Assembly (NCBI GenBank): GCA_026706325.1
Contig: JAPOYZ010000625.1
Span: forward strand, 1-5,044
Direction: 5' to 3'
DNA length: 5,044 nucleotides
Origin: Candidatus Aminicenantota bacterium
GTDB lineage: Bacteria; Acidobacteriota; UBA6911; RPQK01; JAJDTT01
Shown piece by piece: positions 1 to 5,044 of the stretch. Position numbers and translations under genes: made by a program. The notes beneath the pieces are model-generated. The model worked only from the letters and a program-made list of their open reading frames with translations, was not told the origin of the DNA and did no database searches. The stretch's first letter is position 1. The number at the start of each line of letters is the position of its first letter.

Positions 1-81
1 CTCCACGTGAGGCAGGATCGCCTCCTGCACGAAGCGTCTCAGAGACTCGCGAAAGAGTTCATGGTCTTCGGAAAAGGGCAT
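1..81 (-). CDS. Acyl-CoA dehydrogenase, N-terminal fragment (truncated by window edge)
   Basis: An ATG at 81 reading leftwards opens 27 codons to the window edge, too short for standard ORF lists. The peptide begins MPFSEDHELFRESLRRF and continues through VQEAILPHVE. This is the usual opening of acyl-CoA dehydrogenases: a 'teeh..fr.svr.f...ei.P..' helix pair from the N-terminal alpha-helical domain. The family are FAD flavoenzymes that introduce an alpha-beta double bond into acyl-CoA. FAD-binding and catalytic regions lie outside the window, so substrate class cannot be judged. It starts 31 nt after the stop of the acyl-CoA synthetase on the same strand, which fits co-transcription in a fatty- or organic-acid degradation operon. 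There is no good Shine-Dalgarno directly before the ATG, so translation may be coupled or the start may differ slightly. The family call rests on N-terminal pattern only. Confidence 0.8.
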   Translation of the reverse strand, partial: MPFSEDHELFRESLRRFVQEAILPHVE

Positions 82-112
82 CAGAGGTCAGCTTTCGGCG
101 GTCAGAGGAGGG

Positions 113-1747
113 TCAGCCGCCCTTCTTCTCCAGCTCCCGCCTTCGGAGTTCGTTGCGGCGAATCTTTCCGCTGATGGTCTTGGGCAGTTCTTCGATGAAC
201 TCCACCTCGCGAGGATACTTGTAGGGAGCGGTGACGCTGCGGACGTGGGCTTGGAGTGCGCGCACCAGATCTTCCGAGGGCCGGGCGGACTGACCGAGCA
301 CGACGAACGCCTTGATGATCTCTCCCCGCAACGGGTCGGGGCTCCCGACCACGGCCACCTCCGCCACCGCCTCATGCTCCAGTAACGCCGACTCCACCTC
401 GAAGGGCCCGACGCGATAGGCGGAGGTGTTGATGACGTCGTCGGTGCGGCTGACGAAATAGAAGTAGCCGTCCTCGTCCCGGATGGCGCGGTCGCCGGTG
501 GTGTACCAGTCGCCGACGAAACAGTTCGCGGACGCCTCCGGATTCCGGTAGTACCCGCAGAAGAGTCCCAGAGGCCGGTCGGGACGCACCCGGATGGCGA
601 TCTCTCCCTCCTCTCCGGGACCGACTTCATTCCCCGAGTCGTCCACCACCCCCATCCGGAATCCGGGAGAGGCGACTCCCATGGATCCGGGCCGGTATTC
701 CATGCCCGGAAACGTGGCGACGCAGAGAACGGTCTCGGTCTGACCGTAGCCTTCCCAGATATGGTGGCCCATCGCCCCTTTCCAGGTGGCGATGACCTCG
801 GGATTGACCGCCTCCCCGGCTCCCAGGCAGTGCCGCAGGGCCCGGGCCGGCCAGCGGGACAGATCTTCCTGAACCATCATCCGATAGGCGGTGGGAGGGG
901 AGAAGAAGGTCGTGATCGGGTGATCGTGGAGCATGCGGAGGGTCCGCTCCGCATCGAAACGTCCCCGGTGGTCCCAGATGAAGATCGCCGCCCCCATGTT
1001 CCAGGGTGCGAACAGGCAGGTCCAGGCGGCTTGGGCCCATCCCGTGTCCGACAGCGTCCAGTGGAGGTCCGTGGGCCGGTTGTCCAGCCAGAACTTGCCG
1101 GTGATGATGTGCGCTTTCGGATAGCTGGCGTGGTCGTTCAGGACCATCTTGGGCGGTCCGGTGGTCCCGGACGTGAAGTAGATCATGAGGGGATCGGTCG
1201 AGGGATTCCGGGGATGGTCCATGCTGGGGGAGCTTTTCGCCAGCAGGTCCTCATAAACGAGGCAGCCGGGGCCGCCGCCCACGACGATGACGTGCCGCAA
1301 GCCAGGGCATTCCGGCCGCACAGCCTCGATCCTGTCCGCGTTGACGGCATCGGTCACGGCCACCGACGCCCCCGAGGCGTTGATCCGGTAGACGATGTCC
1401 TTGTGCCTCAGCAAGGTGGTGCCGGGCACGGTGACGGCTAGCGCCCGGATCCCGCCCAGCAGGACCTCCCACCATTCAACGACCCGCGGGAGCATGACGA
1501 AAACCCGCTCTCCCGGTTCCAGGCCCAGGCCGGCCAGTGCGTTGGCGAACCGCGTCGAGGTCCGGGAGAACTCCCGGAATGTGACCTCCCGAACCTTTCC
1601 TGCGTCGCTGACCCAACGCATGGCCACCTTGTGTGGGTCGGCAGCCCAACGGTCGAACACGTCGAAGGCCCAGTTGTAGCGCTCGGGGCGGGTGAGGCTA
1701 AAACTGGCGTAAGTCTGCCGGTAATCGCCGACCTGGTAGGTGCTCAT
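113..1747 (-). CDS. Medium-chain-type acyl-CoA synthetase (AMP-binding, ACSM-like)
   Basis: A complete 544-residue member of the ANL adenylate-forming superfamily. It converts a carboxylic acid, ATP and CoA into acyl-CoA, AMP and PPi, probably in the cytoplasm. Visible motifs in order: the P-loop A3 motif YFTSGTTGPPK (190-200), the A5 motif GYGQTET (333-339), the A7 motif YTTGD with ribose-binding Asp419, the hinge region SRTDDVINTSAYR (433-445), and the A10 motif PKTISGKIRR with the expected adenylation Lys528. The block WTCLFAPWNMGAAIFIWDHRGRFD (242-265) and the VGPFEVESAL hinge extension are typical of the ACSM (medium-chain) subgroup, and 544 residues is normal for that group. Residue 443 is Ala where many relatives have Gly in the A8 hinge. 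The ATG at 1747 fits the family's N-terminus but has no Shine-Dalgarno. An acyl-CoA dehydrogenase follows 31 nt downstream. Actual substrate (medium-chain, branched or aromatic acid) cannot be read from sequence. Confidence 0.93.
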   Translation of the reverse strand: MSTYQVGDYRQTYASFSLTRPERYNWAFDVFDRWAADPHKVAMRWVSDAGKVREVTFREFSRTSTRFANALAGLGLEPGERVFVMLPRVVEWWEVLLGGIRALAVTVPGTTLLRHKDIVYRINASGASVAVTDAVNADRIEAVRPECPGLRHVIVVGGGPGCLVYEDLLAKSSPSMDHPRNPSTDPLMIYFTSGTTGPPKMVLNDHASYPKAHIITGKFWLDNRPTDLHWTLSDTGWAQAAWTCLFAPWNMGAAIFIWDHRGRFDAERTLRMLHDHPITTFFSPPTAYRMMVQEDLSRWPARALRHCLGAGEAVNPEVIATWKGAMGHHIWEGYGQTETVLCVATFPGMEYRPGSMGVASPGFRMGVVDDSGNEVGPGEEGEIAIRVRPDRPLGLFCGYYRNPEASANCFVGDWYTTGDRAIRDEDGYFYFVSRTDDVINTSAYRVGPFEVESALLEHEAVAEVAVVGSPDPLRGEIIKAFVVLGQSARPSEDLVRALQAHVRSVTAPYKYPREVEFIEELPKTISGKIRRNELRRRELEKKGG

Positions 1748-1775
1748 GAGGCGCCCGAAGCTACCAAGGCGCCTC
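1748..1775. promoter_or_regulatory. Perfect 8-bp inverted repeat abutting the synthetase start codon (candidate operator)
   Basis: On the plus strand the arms are GAGGCGCC (1748-1755) and GGCGCCTC (1768-1775), exact reverse complements separated by 12 nt. The arm centres are 20 bp apart, close to two helical turns, as expected for a dimeric repressor binding one face of DNA. The gap contains the candidate -10 box, and the left arm touches the ATG of the synthetase. No T-run follows the second arm in the direction of transcription, so an intrinsic terminator is unlikely. Acyl-CoA metabolism operons are often controlled by TetR- or GntR-type regulators, but no regulator gene is in the window, so the binding protein is unknown. 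Confidence 0.5.
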
Positions 1776-1787
1776 GGAAACTGTCAA
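1758..1787 (-). promoter_or_regulatory. Candidate sigma70-type promoter for the acyl-CoA synthetase operon
   Basis: On the minus strand a perfect TTGACA lies at 1787-1782, followed after 18 nt by TAGCTT at 1763-1758, which matches TATAAT at the first two and last positions. The usual start point, about 7 nt beyond the -10 box, would fall only 3-4 nt before the ATG at 1747, giving an almost leaderless mRNA. This agrees with the lack of a Shine-Dalgarno there. The spacing is one longer than ideal and the -10 is only 3/6, so the call is tentative. Confidence 0.4.
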
Positions 1788-1841
1788 GACTCGTTGCCGG
1801 GAGTCCGTCGTTCTGATCTCGGTTTCCTGCCGCGCAGACTT

Positions 1842-3164
1842 CTAGTACAGCGTAATCCAGTCGTTGTGTCCGAAGAGCTTGTACTCTGCCTCGGCCAAAT
1901 TGACGGATTGGTCGATCAGGGGACGAGTTTCGCCGCTGTTGAGTGAAACCAGCGCCCGCGCGTAAATGGCCGGAGAATCAATTCCCTCCTGTCTGAGCCT
2001 TTCGGCGAGATGTCGGGCATATTGGAGAATCATGTGCGGTCTGGCGGCCATCTTCATCTTCTGACGTCTGGTCAAATCCTCAGTTGAGAGCTCACGGATT
2101 CTTCCGCTGTGTGGATCCTTTGTGAAAAACCTGATTTCACGCACACTTTTGTCTCGCAGTTTCATACGCCAGGAAAAATTGTGACCCTCATCCGTCCAAC
2201 TCACGTTTCCGGGAATCAAGAAGTGGCGCAAGGGGACAAGTAATTGCAGCAGAACGAAAACCAGGACGACGTACCCTCGTGCACGGGAACCGGACCGGCG
2301 CCGGGCCAGGACTCGAAACAAGCTCGCGGTGCGCCTTCCGATGCCGCTCTCGGACCATCGGTGCGGAATCGATCTTATCGTGGACGCATCCATGAAGACG
2401 GCGAAGGCAGCGACCGTAAGGTACGGAAAAATGCCGATGTTGTAGAACCACTTGTTCAGAAAGTTGAACCCGATGAGCAGCACCAACCCGATTGAGCGAG
2501 TCGGTGGCCACAGCAGCATGAACCCGATGCAGAGATCAAAGACCAGCCCTGCGTAGGCATACAGATAGACGAACCACTCCTTCACCAGAAGAGGACCGAT
2601 TGCGAAATAGTGAGACTTGGCTGCCAGCCAACTTCTCACAGGTTCTCCGGCGAGCCAGTCTGGATTCAATTTGGCGATTCCGGCGTAGAGAAAGACGATA
2701 CAGAATTGCAGGCGGAAGACATGAACCTGCCAAGCCGGGACCCGGCATGCGAGGTTTCTCCGCCAAGCATCGACGGAGAGCGTCCGGTGGGAATCCGTCA
2801 TCACGAACAGAAAACCCAGGAGGCAGATCAAGTAGTAGTGATTGTTGTACTGAGCTTTATCGAGAAGAAAGGTGTAGGTGTATAGGATGAAAAACACGAT
2901 GGATGCGGCCCTGTAATGGAATCCGATCGCCAGGAACACTGCGGATACGCCCATCAGTACGAATACGAGGTACATTCCCTCGCCAACCGAACCTATGCCC
3001 TCCACGAAGGGAAACAGGAACTCCGGTTCGATGTAATATCGCTCAATGCGCCCATACGCCCAGTAGCGCAGAACCTCAATGCCCATGAGGAATCCGAAGA
3101 AAATTCGGAAAAGGGCGATCGGCGCCGGGTCCGCTGGCTCGGTCAGGAAGTCGCGTCGAATCAT
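1842..3164 (-). CDS. HTTM-type vitamin K-dependent gamma-carboxylase homolog (membrane protein)
   Basis: A complete 440-residue polytopic membrane protein resembling bacterial homologs of vitamin K-dependent gamma-glutamyl carboxylase. Hydrophobic segments are visible near residues 14-30, 63-83, 86-101, 108-122, 146-162, 196-219, 223-233, 241-258 and 298-310. Family signatures include LDKAQYNNHYYL (101-112), FLYAGIAKLNPDWL (158-171) with Lys165 at the position of the proposed catalytic base of the human enzyme, GLVFDLCIGF (206-215), NIGIFPY (242-248), and the post-membrane block WTDEGHNFSWRMKLRDK (323-339). The C-terminal soluble region, with RPHMILQYARHL and a following VSLN motif, also matches bacterial relatives, so this is the longer carboxylase-like form and not a bare HTTM domain. 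Known vertebrate members oxidise vitamin K hydroquinone and carboxylate Glu; activity and substrate of most bacterial homologs are unproven. One odd point is Asn234 where the family usually has His in an H-x-x-N motif. The start is supported by a GGAGG 6 nt upstream. Confidence 0.85.
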   Translation of the reverse strand: MIRRDFLTEPADPAPIALFRIFFGFLMGIEVLRYWAYGRIERYYIEPEFLFPFVEGIGSVGEGMYLVFVLMGVSAVFLAIGFHYRAASIVFFILYTYTFLLDKAQYNNHYYLICLLGFLFVMTDSHRTLSVDAWRRNLACRVPAWQVHVFRLQFCIVFLYAGIAKLNPDWLAGEPVRSWLAAKSHYFAIGPLLVKEWFVYLYAYAGLVFDLCIGFMLLWPPTRSIGLVLLIGFNFLNKWFYNIGIFPYLTVAAFAVFMDASTIRSIPHRWSESGIGRRTASLFRVLARRRSGSRARGYVVLVFVLLQLLVPLRHFLIPGNVSWTDEGHNFSWRMKLRDKSVREIRFFTKDPHSGRIRELSTEDLTRRQKMKMAARPHMILQYARHLAERLRQEGIDSPAIYARALVSLNSGETRPLIDQSVNLAEAEYKLFGHNDWITLY

Positions 3165-3170
3165 CGCTTT

Positions 3171-3175
3171 CCTCC
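3171..3175 (-). promoter_or_regulatory. Shine-Dalgarno of the carboxylase homolog
   Basis: On the minus strand GGAGG is followed by AAAGCG and then the ATG at 3164, a 6-nt spacer. It fixes the start of the HTTM-type gene. It is the only strong ribosome binding site visible before any start codon in this window. Confidence 0.8.
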
Positions 3176-3235
3176 GGCGGCGGTTCTCTGGGATTGGGGA
3201 CTCAGTGCCGATTTCCCTCCCAGGAAATGTGGGTT

Positions 3236-3264
3236 AACTGAGCTCGCGGCACGCAAAATGTCAA
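3236..3264 (-). promoter_or_regulatory. Weak candidate promoter upstream of the carboxylase homolog
   Basis: The 140-bp gap between the two right-hand genes contains a perfect TTGACA on the minus strand (3264-3259). At the ideal 17-nt spacing the next hexamer is TCAGTT (3241-3236), a poor -10 match; GTTAAC at 3238-3233 is a slightly better match but 20 nt away. The site would leave a leader of about 65 nt. It suggests, without proving, that the carboxylase homolog can be transcribed separately from the gene before it. Confidence 0.25.
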
Positions 3265-3304
3265 CCGCGGCTGATGACCGGGTCCAGGCAGGTCGCGCAG
3301 GCTC

Positions 3305-5044
3305 CTAGTTCTGAGGAGTTGTCTGGCCCGCCACTCGCACGACGGGCAACATCGAAAAGATTCGGTTGGCGGTGTCGATCTCCAAGGCGACTCCGGTGAA
3401 CAGGTCTTCCGGCGGCGCTGAACAGCGCACCGACCCTTCGAACTCGGAGATATCAGCACGAGAGAACATTTCGTCGATAAAGCTTGCGGCCTGTGCATTG
3501 ATCGCCAGGGGGATCTCCGCCGTATCCAGCACTTGTCCCCTTCGCATCAATTCGCAGGTCACGACCGTTGTGTTGTCACCCAGATTACGGATCGCGACTG
3601 CAGTGCGGAGTCCGTCCGAATGCGTTCGCACCGGCGACAGCGAATCCCGCACCGTCGGGCCGGGACCTCCACCGGCCACGCCGATGGTGGGAATTGAGAA
3701 CCGCTGGATTGCCCCGATCGGTCCGTCGGAGATCACTCTCACCGAACCGGTCACAACCGGTCCGCGCCCATGTGTCGAGATCGTCAACTCCTCCAGTATT
3801 CCCAGTTCGGTTTGCATACTCAACGCGCCGTCCGCTTGAACCTTCAAATCTCCTTCAACATCCACCACTGCTTCCGGAGCGATCATTCTCCCTTTCGTGT
3901 CATAGAAATAGAGATTGGGACGGATCGCTGTGGTTGCCACATTGAAGAACATGAACTCGGATCGAACGGTCGACCCGTTTCCGAAATGCGCAAAATCCAG
4001 AGTCGCTTCGCGGCCTTCAGGCACCGTCGTGTCCAACAGAATGGCGGGCAAAGTTGCGAATATCCGGTTCCGGGGATCCATTTCCAGCGCCACACCCGCG
4101 AACCTCTGTTCGTCCAACGCGGTACAGCGGATCGATCCCGCAAAATTCGAGGTGTCGGACTGATCGAACATCTCGTCGATGAATTCCACCGCCTGCGCTC
4201 CTCCGGCGAGCGGGACCTCGGTTCCTTCTAAAACCACTCCGGCTTGCATCAATCGGCAGGTCACGACCATCGCTCGTTGGTTCAGATTGCGGATCGAGAT
4301 CGCCGTTCGGATTCCTTCCTCCATCCGGCGAGCAGGGAAAACGGCATCCCATGTAGGAGGACTCGCCGGTACTCCGGCCACGCCGACTTCCGGGACGTTC
4401 AATCGCAAGATCCCACCGATAGGGCCGTTCGCCTCCACGCGGATCGTTCCGGTCAACGCCCTTTGGCGATTGGGACTCGAGATTGCCAGTTCCTCCAGGG
4501 GCCTCTGGTCCGCTTGAAGTCCGCGGGTCAGGATGGAGAGTTCTTCCAGAGGTGCCAATGGGACGTGGCTGCTCACGGAGCCGTCCAGGCGGAATTCAAG
4601 GTTGTCTACCGTCTTTACCATCGACTCTGCGTCGATGAGGTCGCCGTCCCGGTCGAAGAAATAGACGGTAGGACGGACCTCCGTGGTCCCCACGTTCATC
4701 AATACCAACTCCGACTCAGTGGTCTCTCCAGTTCCGAGTTGCGCAAAATCCAGTCGCCCGTTGTGGCCTACATTGTGGTGCCTGTCGTCGCTTGATCCGC
4801 CGTCGTCATCGTCATCCACGCCATCGTCATCGTCGTCCGCGTCGTCATCATCGTCCACACCGTCGTCATCGTCGTCCGCGCCGTCGTCATCGTCGTCCAC
4901 GCCGTCGTCATCGTCGTCCGCGCCGTCGTCATCGTCGTCCGCGCCGTCGTCATCGTCGTCCGCGCCGTCGTCATCGTCGTCCGCGCCGTCGTCATCGTCG
5001 TCCGCGCCGTCGTCATCGTCGTCCGCGCCGTCGTCATCGTCGTC
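3305..5044 (-). CDS. Probable exported protein: Asp-rich repeat region plus two tandem ~230-residue modules (5' partial)
   Basis: An open frame runs from the right window edge to TAG at 3305-3307, giving 579 visible residues (numbered here from the edge). The start lies outside the window; no signal peptide is visible for that reason. Residues 1-82 are Asp-rich heptads. A short linker (GGSSDDRHHNVGHNG) leads into module 1 (about 97-337) and module 2 (about 346-572), which share LDFA..G, NV.TT.(V/I)RP..YF.D, DGPIG.I.R..(V/I)P..GVAG, G.RTA..IRNL, (F)IDEMF and G(V)ALE(M/I)D..NRIF..LP blocks. Each module has exactly two Cys, 44 residues apart (263/307 and 497/541), suggesting a disulfide and an extracytoplasmic location. 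The many short hydrophobic-polar stretches with turns suggest beta-sandwich folds. I associate such modules with exported proteins of uncultured environmental bacteria, but I know no function. The C-terminus shows no LPXTG, anchor helix or other sorting signal. The gene precedes the carboxylase homolog by 140 bp on the same strand. Confidence 0.8.
   Translation of the reverse strand, partial: DDDDDGADDDDDGADDDDDGADDDDDGADDDDDGADDDDDGADDDDDGVDDDDDGADDDDDGVDDDDDADDDDDGVDDDDDGGSSDDRHHNVGHNGRLDFAQLGTGETTESELVLMNVGTTEVRPTVYFFDRDGDLIDAESMVKTVDNLEFRLDGSVSSHVPLAPLEELSILTRGLQADQRPLEELAISSPNRQRALTGTIRVEANGPIGGILRLNVPEVGVAGVPASPPTWDAVFPARRMEEGIRTAISIRNLNQRAMVVTCRLMQAGVVLEGTEVPLAGGAQAVEFIDEMFDQSDTSNFAGSIRCTALDEQRFAGVALEMDPRNRIFATLPAILLDTTVPEGREATLDFAHFGNGSTVRSEFMFFNVATTAIRPNLYFYDTKGRMIAPEAVVDVEGDLKVQADGALSMQTELGILEELTISTHGRGPVVTGSVRVISDGPIGAIQRFSIPTIGVAGGGPGPTVRDSLSPVRTHSDGLRTAVAIRNLGDNTTVVTCELMRRGQVLDTAEIPLAINAQAASFIDEMFSRADISEFEGSVRCSAPPEDLFTGVALEIDTANRIFSMLPVVRVAGQTTPQN
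3329..4009 (-). repeat. Module 2 of the exported protein (coding-level tandem repeat)
   Basis: This is the C-terminal copy of the duplicated module, about 227 residues, starting EATLDFAHFGNG and ending FSMLPVVRVA. It aligns with module 1 along its whole length; the LDFA landmark recurs after 251 codons and the first Cys after 234, the difference being a 17-codon insertion in module 1. At DNA level the stretch GCGCAAAATCCAG occurs in both copies (3988-4000 and 4741-4753, plus strand), 753 bp apart. Overall divergence is high, so the duplication is old. Confidence 0.75.
4034..4756 (-). repeat. Module 1 of the exported protein (coding-level tandem repeat)
   Basis: This is the N-terminal copy of the duplicated module, about 241 residues, from RLDFAQLG to IFATLPAILL. 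It carries the same landmarks and the same Cys pair spacing (44 residues) as module 2 but is 17 residues longer because of a local duplication around PLEEL. It joins the Asp-rich region through a short Gly/Ser/His/Asn linker. Confidence 0.75.
4451..4552 (-). repeat. 51-bp tandem duplication inside module 1 (PLEEL repeat)
   Basis: Two adjacent 51-bp copies, 4502-4552 and 4451-4501, encode PLEELSILTRGLQADQR and PLEELAISSPNRQRALT. The first seven codons are clearly related in DNA (CCTCTGGAAGAACTC against CCCCTGGAGGAACTG); the rest has diverged. The copy length of 17 codons equals the length difference between module 1 and module 2 in this region, which supports duplication as the cause of the extra length. 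Confidence 0.6.
4799..5044 (-). repeat. 21-bp minisatellite encoding Asp5-Gly-Ala/Val heptads
   Basis: The plus-strand unit is GCCGTCGTCATCGTCGTCCGC. Six exact copies run 4901-5026, followed by an 18-nt partial copy to the window edge. Towards the downstream end of the gene the units vary: 4880-4900, 4859-4879, 4841-4858 (18 nt, lacking the Gly codon), 4820-4840 and 4799-4819. Read on the minus strand the unit is Ala-Asp5-Gly with Val replacing Ala in some copies. The middle Asp is always GAT in the exact copies, the others GAC. Every unit except the short one fits the D-x-D-x-D-G pattern of calcium-binding loops such as EF-hands and thrombospondin type 3 repeats; binding itself is an inference. 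The array reaches the window edge, so the true copy number is unknown. Confidence 0.95.

Noticed and set aside
88..630. Minus-strand open frame of 180 codons rich in Ser, Arg and Pro
   Set aside because: It overlaps the C-terminal domain of the synthetase in another frame, and that domain's A7, A8 and A10 motifs are intact in the chosen frame.
761..1441. Plus-strand open frame of 226 codons
   Set aside because: It lies wholly inside the synthetase on the other strand, which has all expected family motifs. Its translation is Gly/Pro/Arg-rich with no recognisable domain, typical of an antisense shadow in GC-rich DNA. The other plus-strand frames are rejected for the same reason.
1788..1805. 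Hairpin GACTC-N8-GAGTC as a terminator for the carboxylase homolog
   Set aside because: The stem is only 5 bp and is followed by TTGACA, not a T-run. It is too weak to call.
3246..3269. Possible hairpin (CGCGG with CCGCG) in the gap after the exported-protein gene
   Set aside because: The stem is 5 bp with a long loop and no T-tract, so I saw no supported terminator in this gap.
3305..4900. A start at the GTG at 4900 for the exported protein
   Set aside because: The same frame stays open for 48 more codons to the window edge with the same heptad. That GTG is just the Val of one repeat unit, with no ribosome binding site, so the true start is outside the window.
4768..5037. Minus-strand reading MTTARTT repeated, in another frame of the array
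   Set aside because: A 21-bp unit is a multiple of three, so all frames stay open. The Asp frame continues without a stop into the two conserved modules, while this frame ends soon after the array.
4799..5044. CRISPR array
   Set aside because: The 21-bp units are contiguous with no unique spacers and encode an in-frame peptide repeat.

Overview
This 5 kb window carries four genes, all read from the minus strand; I found no credible plus-strand gene. In transcription order (high to low coordinates) they are: (i) an acidic, probably exported protein, 5'-truncated by the right edge of the window, with a 21-bp-repeat-encoded Asp-rich N-terminal region followed by two tandem, Cys-paired modules of about 230 residues (3305-5044); (ii) an intact 440-residue integral-membrane homolog of vitamin K-dependent gamma-glutamyl carboxylase, of the HTTM type (1842-3164); (iii) an intact 544-residue medium-chain-type acyl-CoA synthetase of the AMP-binding superfamily (113-1747); and (iv) the first 27 codons of an acyl-CoA dehydrogenase (1-81).

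The left half is a catabolic pair. The synthetase would activate a carboxylic acid to its CoA thioester and the dehydrogenase, starting 31 nt downstream, would perform the first oxidation, so they probably form a beta-oxidation-like operon. Upstream of the synthetase ATG lies a TTGACA hexamer, and an 8+8 bp perfect inverted repeat straddles the candidate -10 box and abuts the start codon. This is the clearest regulatory structure in the window.

The right half is different in character: membrane and surface functions and lower GC (about 50% in lines I counted by hand in the carboxylase homolog, against about 69% in the synthetase). The Asp-rich repeat (unit Asp5-Gly-Ala/Val) satisfies the DxDxDG calcium-loop pattern in every full-length unit. 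Its position next to a carboxylase homolog raises a speculative link discussed in the findings.

Organism: a GC-rich bacterium. The exported two-module protein resembles proteins I associate with uncultured soil or marine lineages such as Acidobacteriota and relatives. This is an impression from sequence style, not a placement. Both window edges cut genes, and the right edge lies inside a near-perfect repeat, which suggests a contig end.
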